Positions 51,432-62,150 of a stretch of DNA of 64,000 nucleotides are shown one piece after another. The stretch comes from Ovis canadensis (Eukaryota; Chordata; Mammalia; Artiodactyla; Bovidae): NCBI RefSeq assembly GCF_042477335.2, contig NC_091250.1:129739384-129803383 (forward strand). Reading direction: 5' to 3'. The notes under the pieces were generated by a model, which did no database searches, had not been told where the DNA came from, and saw only the letters and a list, made by a program, of their open reading frames with translations. The position numbers and the translations under genes are program-made. The first letter of the stretch is position 1. Each line of letters opens with the position of its first letter.

Positions 51432-51690
51432 CTTTCTGGCTGCGCGGGGTCTGGTTGCAGCGTGGGGTCTGGTTGCAGCGCGTGCGGGCCGCTCTGGTCG
51501 CAGTGCCCAGGCGCATCACCGCGGGGGCTCCTCCGGCTGTGGAGCGTGGGCTTGAGGACTGCGGCTTCGGCCTGTGGAGCGCCTGGGTTTATCTGCCCCT
51601 CAGCGTGCGGACTCTTCACGGACCAGGGGTTGAACCCACGGCCCCTGCGCTGACGGGCAGCTTCTTAACCACTGAGCCAGAGGGCCACCC
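51432..51690 (-). mobile_element. CHR-1-type tRNA SINE with internal repeat
   Basis: tctggctgcgcggggtctgg start, GC-rich body, aggggttgaacccacggccc B-box complement, cttaaccactgagccagagg head. ggggtctggttgcagcg is tandemly doubled (51,446-51,462; 51,464-51,480). Confidence 0.9.
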
Positions 51691-52256
51691 TCATGCAGTA
51701 TCTGTCATCACAGCTGTTTCTGACATTGTCTCCGAAGCTCCTTCCTGTCCCCTGGCCTTCTCCATAGCTCTCTGTCTCTTCCCGAGTCTGCTCAGCAGTC
51801 TTGCTCCCAGGCTGGAGAGGGAGAAGCTTGTTGCTGAAAGCCAGCTGTAACTCTGAAACTTTTAATTAAACATTTAGTTACTATTTTTAAGATTATACAC
51901 ATTACTGCTTGACAGGTTGTATCCACTGTGGTACCTTTGATTCTGTAATAAATTCCCTAAACTTGCAGCAGCATAAGTGTGTGTGTTGATTGCTACTTTA
52001 CTTACGTTGACCTTACTTCTGATTATGAACTTACAAAAAAAATCATTGGAAATCTATATATTCCTAATCAGTCTCTCTTAAAACCCACCCAGAGAGCTGA
52101 GGGTGATAGGCCTGTCCCAGGGGATGAGCCTGGTGTGAGTTAGAACTGAAAGCGGTAGGACAGTTTAGAAGACGCATAATTGCAGAACTGCAGGCGTGTG
52201 GCTTTGTGTCTGTGTCCTTCGTCAATGGAGTGATGAGAGAATGTGCATCCTGTGAG
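51691..52256. other. No gene seen
   Basis: Unassigned. The frames here are extensions of SINE frames. Confidence 0.5.
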
Positions 52257-52375
52257 TGCGGGCTCTGTGTGTGTGCGCGTGTGCGTGTCTGTATGTGGTT
52301 ATGTGACAGGAAGCAAGGCCAGGCACTGTGTGTGTGGGTGGGTGGGTGGGGGCGCGTGTGTGTGGTCTCTGTAGT
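52257..52375. repeat. TG/GGGT-rich simple repeat region
   Basis: gtgtgtgtgcgcgtgtgcgt near 52,267 and gtgtgtgggtgggtgggtgg near 52,332; a short ggc repeat follows at about 52,434-52,450. Confidence 0.85.
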
Positions 52376-52754
52376 GCAGCACAGGGAGTGGTCACTCAGC
52401 GCCCAGTGCACGCCCGAGCCAGTTGTGTGTGGAGGCGGCGGCGGCGGCCTCGGCCTGTCTTCAGATTTCCTTTCCGGTGATAACGCTTGCTCACCTCAGT
52501 ACCAGGGAGAGGTGGAAGGCGGGCAGGGATTTGTCTCCCCTCCAGCCAGGAGTCCGTTTCTAGCCCTAGCGCATTCCCCAAAGTGCCTGTGGCGTCTTAA
52601 GAGCCAGGACGCAGGACTACTGCAAAATTGCCCAAGTTTGGGCATTTGGTCAAGCTCTTTATTTATTTTTCCTTCAGTTACTAGCCTTTTCTTAGGTGTC
52701 TGATAACCTTTTGCTCCTCGTTAGCATCTTCCTTGAAGATATTAATGGTGAGAA
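52376..52754. other. No gene seen
   Basis: Unassigned GC-leaning sequence. Confidence 0.5.
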
Positions 52755-52865
52755 AGTTGAAAACAGTACTTCATTGAAGTATAGTCAACTTACAAAACTG
52801 GATTAGGTTTGGTCGCACGACTAGAGGTTCAGTTATTTTTACACATCGACAGAATGTCACCAGGA
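52755..52865 (-). mobile_element. L1 3' UTR fragment
   Basis: cttcattgaagtatagtcaa, cttacaaaactggattaggt, aggttcagttatttttacac. Confidence 0.7.
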
Positions 52866-52898
52866 GAAAGCTGAAATTGAAGAGACGCATTTCTGGGC

Positions 52899-52922
52899 TG
52901 GTGGTGGTGGTGGTGGTGGTGA
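52899..52922. repeat. (GGT)n microsatellite
   Basis: Eight uninterrupted triplets. Confidence 0.95.
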
Positions 52923-53089
52923 CGGTAACTTGCCACTACTTCCTTTGATCACCACCCTAGATAATGATTACTGATCATACTGTTAATTTTTTGTTAGTAT
53001 CATCAGAGCTGTTTCTTATTTTTGTAAAATATAAAACTTAATTTATTAAAACTGTATTTTGTGTGATTTACCAAAACATTTTTTGAATA

Positions 53090-53310
53090 TGTGTATGTGC
53101 TCAGTCGCTAAGTTGTGTCCGACTCTTTGCGACCCCATGACTGTAGCCTGCCAGGCTCCCCTGTCCATGGGATTCTGCAGGCAAGAGTACTGGAGTGGAT
53201 TGCCATGCCCTCCTCCAGATCTTCCAGACCCAGGGATCGAACCTAAGTCTCCTGCTTATCCTGCCTTGCAGGTGGATTCTTTACTCACTGAGCCACCTGG
53301 GAAGCCCCTG
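53090..53310 (-). mobile_element. Bov-tA SINE with 9-bp TSD
   Basis: gtgctcagtcgctaagttgt tail to actgagccacctgggaagcc head. Flanked by ttttgaata at 53,081-53,089 and 53,311-53,319. Confidence 0.95.
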
Positions 53311-53319
53311 TTTTGAATA

Positions 53320-53809
53320 CAGACAACTCTTTTAAAACCTGTTTATTTATTTTTTTAAGCCTTTTTTTTTTTAAGTACATGTTAAATCTAAAAAAGCAGT
53401 AAGTTTAAGTTGATTAGAAAAATCTCCTCTTTCACTCCCTGCCCATCCTGTACTCATCTTGAAAAACGATTGATAAACTTCTTGGATGTCATAGGAAAAA
53501 AAATTACGTCTGTACTTGTGACTTGTGGAGTCGTCGTGGAGAGTGTGACGTGCACTGGCATCTGGAGTGCTTTCCGTGTCAGCATCTGTATCTTTACCGC
53601 TTGTGTAGACCCACTTCACTGTGGTTTCTTTGCTGTGCCTGGTTTTCTGTGCTGTGGACGTGCCAGAATTTAGTTGATGGAGTGGACTTCCAAGTTGTTT
53701 CTGTAACACAGTGAACATTTTTGTACATAATGTTTTGGTGAACTCTCTTGAAAAACCCCCCTTACTCTAGGCAACCTAAAAAAAGAAAAACGAACCAGCA
53801 AGCTTCTAA
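53320..53809. other. Unassigned; possibly old L1-derived
   Basis: acttccaagttgtttctgta and attttgtacataatg-like bits suggest a decayed L1M in reverse, but too weak to call. No gene seen. Confidence 0.4.
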
Positions 53810-53932
53810 TTTCTTTAAATTATCATTGATAATATTAATGATTATGATCATATTAATTGTCATAATCATATAGTATTAATGATTGTGATCATTAATAATA
53901 TGATCGATTAAATTATCATATTAAACATTTTC
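53810..53932. repeat. AT-rich patch with palindromes
   Basis: About 120 bp, almost only A/T. attaatga-ttgtga-tcattaat is a perfect 8-bp-arm hairpin. The word tattaatgatt(a/g)tgatca occurs twice. Confidence 0.8.
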
Positions 53933-54004
53933 TTGGTGGCTTTATTAGTTTTAATAATTTTAGACGTCAGCCTGGGCATTTTCTTCTTTGAAGTAGTTGT
54001 GAGG

Positions 54005-54602
54005 ATTCAATTCAGTTCATTCTGTCAGTGGTGTCTGACTCTTTGCAATCCCAGGGACTGCAGCATGCCAGGCTTCCCTATCCATCACCAACTTCCGGAG
54101 CTTGCTCAAACTCATGTCCATTGAGTCCATGATGCCATCCAACCATCTCATCCTCTGTCACCCCCTTCTCCTCCCACCTTCAGTCTTTCTCAGCATCAGG
54201 GTCTTTTCCAGTGAGTCAGTTCTTCACATCAGGTGGCCAAAGTATTGGACCTTCAGCTTCACCATCAGTCCTTCCAATGAATATTCAGGACTGATTTCCT
54301 TTAGGATGGACTGGTTGGATCTCCTTGCAGTCTGAGGGACTCTCAAGAGTCTTTTCCAAAACCACAGTTCAAAAGCATCAATTCTTTGGCGCTCAGCTTT
54401 CTTTATAGTCCAACTCTCACATCCATGCATGACTACTGGAAAAACCATAGCTTCGAGTAGATGGACTTTTGTTGGCAAAGTAATATCTCTGCTGTTTAGG
54501 TTGGTCATAGCTTTTCTTCCAAGCAGCAAGCATCTTTTTATTTCATGGCTGTAGTCACCATCTGCAATGATTTTGGAGCCCAAGAAAATAAAGTCTGTCG
54601 CT
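54005..54602 (-). mobile_element. BovB LINE 3' end, about 600 bp
   Basis: Reversed tail attcaattcagttcattctg through tcatcctctgtcaccccctt and gtcaccatctgcaatgattt to agcccaagaaaataaagtct. Longest minus-strand BovB here. Confidence 0.95.
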
Positions 54603-54719
54603 GAGGGTGACAGTCCTTAGGGTGCTTAGGGTCATTTGGGGCTTTATTTAGTTGACAGGTGGTCAGAGTTGAAGGGATTCTTAGAAGCAGCTACAGAGGA
54701 GAGTGAACTCACGCTTGTT

Positions 54720-54905
54720 AAAGCACTTCCTCCACGTGAGGCCTCTTGTTGGGGACCTTAGGTGAACTGTCCGTTGTACTCCTCCTGACAGCTCTTGAGA
54801 GAGGTGGTGGTGTCTTCATTTTACAGATGAGGAAGCTGGAGCGCAGAGGTCTCAGGACACTTCCCTAAAGTTAGCACATGATGCATGGCAGAGCAGGAGC
54901 CCCCG
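54720..54905 (-). mobile_element. MIR, near-complete
   Basis: gtctccattttacagatgag-like core (cttcattttacagatgagga), gctggagcgcagaggtctca, cacttccctaaagttagcac. Confidence 0.8.
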
Positions 54906-55479
54906 CGAGTGTCTTGGTAACTTAAAAATGGACGTCCTCTCCACGGCCTGGCTCTTCCTGGAGAGTCATTCGTTTCCACAGCACTTGGCTGCGCTCACAG
55001 TGTCCCAGGCGTAGATGCCAAGATGGTTAGACGTGTGGGAGACTTCCACGAGGGGACGAGGGAGGGAGCAGGGGTGCTGGGAGGAGCCCTCGGCTTCCCC
55101 ACAGTGCGATCCTGCTCGCGAAGGAAGGAGAGGTGGCGGAGGGCTGGGCAGTCTAGAGTCAGCCTTGGCCAGGCTTCAGGCTCTGTTGGAAGATGAGGGC
55201 TGGCACCCCCTCCTGGTCAGCACTGCTGGGAGCAAGCAGCCCGAGGGACACGTGGCCTCATGTCTTGGCCCTCGTGACATTGCATGTGCGGCGGCCGCAG
55301 GCTCTGGTCAGCTGGGCTCCCCACGGCAGGTGGTCTCGGGGGGCTGTCTGACCACCCATGGTCCCCCCACACCGTCCTGTGCCGGTGGGTGGGGGTGGGG
55401 GAGAGTCAGCAGAGGGACACACAGGCCACGGGAAGACGTAAGGCCAGAGGGCTGCTGTTGGGTTTAGGGTGGACAGGGA
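54906..55479. other. No gene supported
   Basis: GC-rich. A 150-aa plus frame (55,015-55,467) and a 119-aa minus frame overlap; no domain. Confidence 0.45.
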
Positions 55480-56010
55480 ACAGCTCCCTGGTGAGAAGAC
55501 CCTCGAGCAGAGGCCTGGGGGAAACCAGGGAGACAGATGGGGAGCCATCTGAGAGGCAGAGCAGCAGAGCTCTGCTCGGGAGGGCAGAGCAAGTGGAAGA
55601 CCCCCATCCTGGGTCATCGTGAAGGCAGGACCGGGAGGACTTGCTGATGGGTTGGGTGATGTGGAATGGGAGAGGGACCGGAGGAGTCAAGGCTGATTCC
55701 AGAGCCTTTGGCTTGAGTAGCAGGAACATATGGACTTGCCCTTGATTGACGGTGGGAAGGTCATGGCAAGGATGCTGGTGGTGGTGGTGAAGAATTTGTG
55801 GTTTTGTTTTTTTTTTTTAAGAGATGTTGTGAGTTGAGATACCTATTAGACACCTGTCTGGTAGCTTGATGGCTTTATAATATTGGGATTCAAGAGAGAG
55901 GAGGAGGTGAGAGGAAGTGTGGAGTGGCCTCTGTGTAGACATATTTACAGTCGCGGGAGTGGAGATCAGCTCGGCCTGGCTGTTCAGTAAGCCAGCCGCC
56001 TGAGCCACAT
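55480..56010 (-). mobile_element. L2-like LINE remnant
   Basis: gaggagtcaaggctgattcc, tgagttgagatacctattag and acacctgtctggtagcttga match a reversed L2-type pattern. A small (GGT)n lies at about 55,782 and a T-run at 55,807. Confidence 0.5.
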
Positions 56011-57007
56011 GTAGCTTCGGAGTGCGTGAAATGGGGCTAGACTGACTTGAGATGTTCTGTGTCAAATATGCACCAGATTTCAAAGACTTAGTATGGGGGG
56101 AAACAACGTATAATAGGTCACTAATGACTTTTACCTTGATTATATTTGGAGTGATAATATTTGGGGTCTCTCGAGTTATAAATATATTACTAAAATGAAT
56201 TTCATCTGTTTTTCTTCTTTAATATGGCTGCTAGCAACTTTTAGATTACATTGGTGTGACTTGGGTTTTGCTGCTGGATCGTGCCATAGGAGGAAGTGAG
56301 TGTAAATAAAGAAGTCCCAGTGAGGCCAGGGCAGAGGAGGGGCAGCGTGGGGGCGGGCATGGTTGTAGTCTCTGCAGCTTGAGGGAAAGAAAAGTGCCAG
56401 GGAGCAGGGCGCCCTGAGCCCCTCTCCCAGATGGGCATGATTCCAGGAGTGAGCAAGGCTTGGAGCTGGGCTGTTGAGTGGGCTATCTCCCTACCCTGTT
56501 TTGCTTTTGTGTTTTAAGTGCGTCTCATCAGGACAAGAAGGCAGCCTTTCCCACAAGAGTTATAACATAGCCTCTGCGGACCCAGCCCTCGGCAGTAGGG
56601 AGGAGCCCACATTCAGAGATGCAGTTCACGCAGGCAAGTGGCTGTAACCCTCAAAGCCTTGCTCCCGAGGCTTCCTCTTCATCTTGCAATCTTCCCCTGA
56701 TGAAACGACCGTGAGAATTCGTTGCCTTCCTTTTCCCGTTCTCAGCCCCGGAGTGAACCTCGCTACCACGTTACCATCTGCTGCCTAAACCTCTAATTTG
56801 GTTTTCTGGTTTACAGGTAGCTCAGGTGGTTGGTACCTCCTCGGCGTGATTTCCACCCACCCCCATTCCCCACCCCCAAGTCCACTTCTGGCCTGCCCAG
56901 GGCTCTGGAGCTGAGGAGCATGCCTGGGCCTTCACTGGCAGCAGGCGGTCTGAGGATTTCCCGGTGCCGCTTGGGGGCTTCTTTTCAATATGTCAGTAAG
57001 TGTACCA
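56011..57007. other. No gene supported
   Basis: About 1 kb of unassigned sequence. I see no repeat core and no frame above 71 aa. Confidence 0.5.
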
Positions 57008-57168
57008 GGCTTCCCTGGTGACTCAGAGAGTAAAGAGTCTGCCTGCAGATGCAGGAGACCTGGGTTCAATCCTTGGGTCAGGTAGATCCCCTGGAGAAGG
57101 GAGTGGCAACCCACTCCAGTGTTGCTGCCTGGAGAATCCCATGGACGGAGGAGCCTGGCTTGTAACAT
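57008..57168 (+). mobile_element. Bov-tA SINE, tail replaced by BovB
   Basis: ggcttccctggtgactcaga head, ctgggttcaatccttgggtc B-box, Bov-A body to ggaggagcctggc, then an abrupt switch to BovB sequence (ttgtaacattgtgcaggagg). Confidence 0.85.
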
Positions 57169-59094
57169 TGTGCAGGAGGCAGTGACCAAAACCATCCGGA
57201 AGGAAGAAAAACACGCAAGAAGGTAAAGTGGTGTTCTGAGGAGTGGGCACAACTGAGCAACTGGACTGCAGTGAGGAGGCTTTACAAATAGTTGAGAAAA
57301 GAGAAGCAAAAAGCAAGGGAGAAAGGGAAAGATATACCCAACCAAATGCAGAGTTCTAGAGAAGAGCAAGGAGAGATAAGAAAGCCTTCTTAAGTGAACA
57401 GTGCAAAGAAATAGAGGAAAACAATAGAATGGGAAAGACTCGAGATCCCTTCAAGAAAATTGAAGGTATCAAGGGGAGTTCATGCAAAGATGGGTATAAT
57501 AAAGGACAGAAACAGTAAGGACCTAACAGAAACAGAAGAGGTTAAGAAGAGGTGGCAAGAATACATGAAGAGTTATACAAAAAACGTCTTAGTGACCCAG
57601 ATAACCACGATGGTGTGGTCACTCACCTAGAGCCAGACATCCTGGATTGTGAAGTCAAGTGAGCCTTAGGAAGCATCACTACAAACACAGCTAGTGGAAG
57701 TGATAGAATTCCAGCTGAGCTATTTCAAATCCTAAAAGATGATGCTTTGAAAGTACTGCACTCACTATGCCAGCAAATTTGGAAAACTCAGCAGTGGCCA
57801 CAAGGACTGGAAAATGTCAGTTTTCATCCCAGTCCCAAAGAAGGGCAGTGCCAAAGGATGTTCAAACTGCTGCACAGTTGCACTCATTTCACGTGTTAGT
57901 AAGGTTATGTTCAAAATCCTTCAAGCTAGGTTTCAACAGTTAGTAGACCGAGAGCTTCCAAATGAACAGGCTGGGTTTAGAAAAGGCAGAGGAACCAGAG
58001 ATCAAATTGCCAACATCCACTGGTTCATAGAGAAAGCAAGGGAATTCCAGGAAAACATCTGCTTCACTGACTGCTAAAGCCTTTGACTGTGTAGATCATG
58101 ACAAACTGTGGAAAATTCTTAAAGATGGGAATACTAGACCACCTTACCTGTCTACTGAGAAACCTGTATGCAGGATAAGAAGCAACAGTTAGAACTGGAC
58201 ATGGAACAATGGACTGGTTCAGGATTGGGAGAGAAGTACGTCAAAGCTGTGTACTGGCAGCCTGTTTATTTAACTTCTATACAGAGTACATCATGCAGAA
58301 TGCCCAGCTAGATGACTCACAAGCAGGAATCAAGATTGCCTGGAGAGATGTCTGCAACTTCAGGTAATACAGATGATACCACTCTAATGGCAGCAAGTGA
58401 AGAGAGACTAAAGAGCCTCCTGATGAGGATGAAAGGGGAGAGAAAAAGCTGGCTTAAAACTCAACATTCAAAAAACGAAGATGATGGCATCTGGTCCCAG
58501 AAGTTCGTGGCAGATAGATGGGGAAAAAGGAGAAGCAGTGACAGATTTTATTTTCTTGAGCTCCAGAATCACTGTGAACAGTGACTTCAGCCATGAGATT
58601 AAAAGACACTTGCTCCTTGGAAGGAAAGTTATTGACAAACCGAGACAGCCGTATAGTCTAAGCTATGGTTTTACCAGTAGTCATGTATGGATGTGAGAAT
58701 TGGATCTTAAAGAAGGCTGAGAGCCGAAAAATTGATGCTTTCAAACTGTGGTGCTAGAGAAGACTCTTGAAAGCCCCTTGGACTGCAAGGAGATCAAACC
58801 AGTCAATCCAGAAGAAATCAACTCTGAATATTCATTAGAAGGACTGATGTTTCAGCTCCAATATTTTGGCCACCTGGTGCAAAGAGCCAGTTCATTGGAA
58901 AAGATCCTGATTTGGGGAAAGATTGAGGTCAGGAGGAGAAGGGGGCGACAGAGGATGAGGTGGTTGGGTGGCATCACCAACTGAATTAACGTGAGTTTGA
59001 GCAAGCTCCGGGAGATTGGTGAAAGATGGGGAGGCCCGGTGTGCTGCAGTCCATGGGGTCACCAAGAGTCAGACACGGCTTAGCAAGTAAACAA
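57169..59094 (+). mobile_element. BovB (RTE) LINE, 5'-truncated, 1.9 kb
   Basis: The longest BovB here: reverse-transcriptase half of the single ORF plus the 3' end (gtcagacacggcttagcaag). A full BovB is about 3.2 kb with an endonuclease domain upstream, which is missing. Landmarks in order: gtgcaggaggcagtgaccaa, ggaaaacaatagaatgggaa, cacctagagccagacatcct, aggctgggtttagaaaaggc, tcatgtatggatgtgagaat, gaggatgaggtggttgggtg. Several stops and frameshifts, so it is dead. A 28-bp insertion sits at 57,244-57,271. Confidence 0.95.
57814..58077 (+). pseudogene. BovB reverse transcriptase fragment
   Basis: An 87-aa open piece with the RTE-type N-terminal RT blocks: FIPVPKKGSA (about residues 4-13), then QAGFRKGRGTRDQI (about 53-66), ending before the first catalytic Asp block, which lies in another frame downstream (CVDHDKLW). 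The YADD active-site motif further on (about 58,366-58,377) reads N-T-D-D. Part of the LINE at 57,169-59,094, not a host gene. Confidence 0.9.
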
Positions 59095-59140
59095 CAGCTT
59101 ACATCAGGTGAGTGTTTTTGCTCTTAGATGTTATACTCCG

Positions 59141-59154
59141 CCCCCCCCCCCCCC
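59141..59154. repeat. Poly-C tract
   Basis: 14 consecutive C. Confidence 0.95.
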
Positions 59155-59485
59155 ATTTCATTCTCTTGTTTCCAGAAAAGCACATGTGCAAATCAGAGAA
59201 CAGTGTCTCTAAGCTTTTTCACTGACCATGCGATAGACACTGTCACAGAAGCAAAATGCGTCTTAAGTGGAATATATTCAGGCCCTGCCTGTGCAGGCGG
59301 GCCGTAGCCTAGAAAGGGCTCAGGGAGCGCCCTGCCGTCTGTACGGCTGCACTGGAGCAGAGCCCATCTCGCTTTCTCTCTGGCTTGGCCTCAGGTCACC
59401 CAGCTTCTCAAGATGCCTCCAGACCTGTGGGGACAGAAACCACGATTAAGAAAGATGTGCTGGAGGGTGGGGTGGGGTGAGCATT
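59155..59485. other. No gene seen
   Basis: Unassigned sequence between the poly-C tract and a CHR-1 copy. Confidence 0.5.
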
Positions 59486-59745
59486 GGTTACCAACACAGG
59501 CGCCACAGGCTCGATCCCTGGTCCGGGAAGGTGCACATGCCTTGAAGCAAGCAAGCCTGTTCACCGCCACTGCCTAAGCCGCAGCCCCAGAGCCTGTGCC
59601 CTGCGACGGGAGAAGCCGCTGTAGTGGGGAACCTGGGCACTGCAGCTAGAGAGGCGCCCTCGCTGGCCTCACCTTAGAGAAAGCCTGGGCACAGCAGTGA
59701 AGACCCAGCACAACCAGATAAGAGGCTAATAAAAAGGACGTGCTA
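59486..59745 (+). mobile_element. CHR-1-type tRNA SINE, head diverged
   Basis: caggctcgatccctggtccg B-box region, GC-rich body with cagagcctgtgccctgcgac, ending gaagacccagcacaaccaga and an A-rich tail. The first part of the head is not recognisable. Confidence 0.8.
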
Positions 59746-59872
59746 GATGCGAAGTGAAATGGCTTGTCTTTGACTCTCCAAAATCTTATGCCGGCAAGGC
59801 TGCAAGTCAAATGAGGGGTGAACGGTGCTGCGGAGAGACACAGCTTTGGACCTAGGCCCACAGTGACCCCAA

Positions 59873-60005
59873 TCCTAACCTTTGAGTGCTCACTTCAGTT
59901 TCTTAACCCATAAGACGAGGTTGGGCTGAACTCGGTGCTTGTTGGTGCTGTGAAGGCAGGATCTGCACAACTTAGGGGCTCAAACGTTTGCTGAATGAAT
60001 GAATG
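59873..60005 (+). mobile_element. MIR fragment
   Basis: cagtttcttaacccataaga, ggggctcaaacgtttgctga, atgaatgaatg end. Confidence 0.7.
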
Positions 60006-60112
60006 GGTAGAATTCTTAGCCCAGGTGACTTACTGCGTGAGGCAGGGGCTGGGGTGATCTCCCTTGGCTGTGCCCCTTCAGCCCCTGTCAGATTTAGTCT
60101 TGGGATCTACTG

Positions 60113-60426
60113 CTTGATAACTCGTGGTAAAAAATCCACCTGCAATGCAGGCGACTCCAGTTCGATTCCTGGGTTGGGAAGATTCCCCTGGAGAGGGGCT
60201 AGGCTACCCACTCCAGTATTCTTGGGCTTCCCTGGTGGCTCAGCTGGTAAAGAGTCTGCCTGCAATGTGGGAGAGCTGGGTTCGATCCCTGGGTTGGGAA
60301 GATCCCCTGAAGAAGGGAAAGGGTCCCCCACTCCAGTATTCTGGCCTGGAGAATCCCATGGACTGTATAGTCCGTGGAGTTGCAAAGAGTTGGGCACAAC
60401 TGAGCGACTCTTACTTTCACTTTCTA
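60113..60426 (+). mobile_element. Dimeric Bov-tA SINE
   Basis: First unit from about 60,113 (head diverged; aaaaatccacctgcaatgca) to cactccagtattctt, then a complete unit from 60,226 (gggcttccctggtggctcag) to gcgactcttactttcacttt. Confidence 0.9.
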
Positions 60427-61647
60427 CCACTTGGGGAAATGTTTGAACAGCCCTAGATCAGGTGACCCCTCTCTGAACATGAAGATGGGGTGCTTCCAAG
60501 GCTACCCCTGTCACCTCCCTGGACACCTTTTACCAGGATAAAAGCTGCAGGAGCAGAAGCGCAGTTGGCATCACACGTAGTGGGGGCCGTGCCGCAGACG
60601 GGCTGTGTTTCCTGGCGCAGCTGAAATAGGGCCCCACCGCCCCAGCGGCTGCGAGCCACAGACACTCCTGCTCAGTCCTGGGGTCAGCAGTCCCCTGTCG
60701 TCGGCAGGGCTGGCTCCTGGAGATTCTGCGGGAGGAGCCGCTGCGTGCCCCTCTCCTAACCTCTGGGACTGCGTTTCTCGGTCTGCAGGCACACCAGTCT
60801 GGTCTCTGCCTCTGCCTTCATGTGATGTCCTTGAGTGTCTCTGCCCAGATTTCCTCTTCCGAGGACATCAGTCACTGACACAGCGTCTAAACCGAGGTAG
60901 ATAGAAAAACGAATGGTGGTTGTAAGAGAATGAAGAGGAGTTACTAACTGAAAGTGATTACATTGCCTAGAACTCTGGTTAGCATACTCGTGTTCTTAAA
61001 CATAAAACAGCGTTTACATAGAGCGGAATCGTGGATTCTGCCTTTTCTGCAGAGCGAATGATGTGCGAGCATGATCATTTCATGCATGTGCTGAAGTCAC
61101 GTTCTCATAGCTTTTTAAATTACTGGATAGCACACCACCACTGCCTTCCAGCTGAAGCTGCCTGTGCCCCCATGGTGTCTTGCACGAAGTAGCTTACCCC
61201 AAGTGGCAGCTGTTTCTGATGTTTCAGCTGAGGGGCCTGTGACTGATGGGGCCTTCGGTTCCTTTGTGAGTCCTTTGGTGGGCGGGTGCTCTGGAAAGCA
61301 GGTGCAGATAGGTTAGCATGCAGAGTGGGGATTCGGACGTGCCTGAGGGGGCCGCACCTGCACGCGGAACAGAGCCTCGGGCCGTCGGGCTGCCTGGCAG
61401 GCCCAGCCCAACCTTGCTCCCCTCCCGCCACGGGGAGCTGTGGAGCTCCAGTTGCCCCAGATTGGAGCCGCGTATGCGCTCCAGTCAGTCGCTGCACGTG
61501 GGGCAGTCCTGGGAAGGGGCACAGTGCGGCCAGTAGGGTGGCATTTTTCTTAGAGTGCTTTTGAGTGACTTGGTTTACCGGTTGACCTTCTGGAGAAATA
61601 CAGGATAGGGCTGTTCCCCTTTGTCTCTGACTCCACTCAACACCCCC
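60427..61647. other. No gene supported; possible old L1 scrap
   Basis: 60,990-61,130 (acatagagcggaatcgtgga, catagctttttaaattactg) resembles a reversed L1M 3' end. The rest is unassigned; frames of 70-100 aa are antisense pairs without domains. Confidence 0.4.
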
Positions 61648-62150
61648 TTCACCGTCTATGTAACATGTACATATGTGTGTAGGGGGGTGACACCCCTTGT
61701 GCATGTAATGTGTACATATGTGTGTGCAAGGGTGATACCCCCACTGTATATGTAACACGTACATATGTACACTGTAACATGTACATGTGTGAGAGGGGCT
61801 ACACCCCTACCATGTGTGTAACATGTACATACGCGTCTGGGTGACACCCCCACCGTGTATGTAATGTGTGTGTGGGTGACTCCCTCACCATGTGTGTAAC
61901 ATGTACATGTGTGTATGGGGAGACAGCCCCCATGTGTGTAACATATACATGTGTGTGGTGACTCCCCCCACCACGTGTGTAGTGTGCACATGTGGGGGGG
62001 TTGACACCCCCACCGTGTATGTAACATGTATGTGGGGGGGGACTCCCCTCACCGTGTGTATAGCATGTGCATGTGTATAACATGTGCATGTGTGTGGGGT
62101 GACTCCCACCACCACGTGTGTGTGCACATGTGGGGGGGTTGGGTGGTGAG
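61648..62150. repeat. Minisatellite, about 45-bp units, about 12 copies
   Basis: Tandem array of diverged units of the form gtgacacccccaccgtgt + atgtaacatgtacatatgtg + gggg. Early units are spaced 45 bp (starts near 61,658, 61,703 and 61,748); later ones vary. Units contain acatgtacat palindromes. Because 45 is divisible by three, antisense frames stay open and give repeated Cys/His/Thr-rich peptides; this is not a gene. Confidence 0.9.

Noticed and set aside
57814-58077. Reverse-transcriptase-like host gene
   Set aside because: It lies inside a 5'-truncated, frame-broken BovB LINE that can be followed on both sides by nucleotide sequence.
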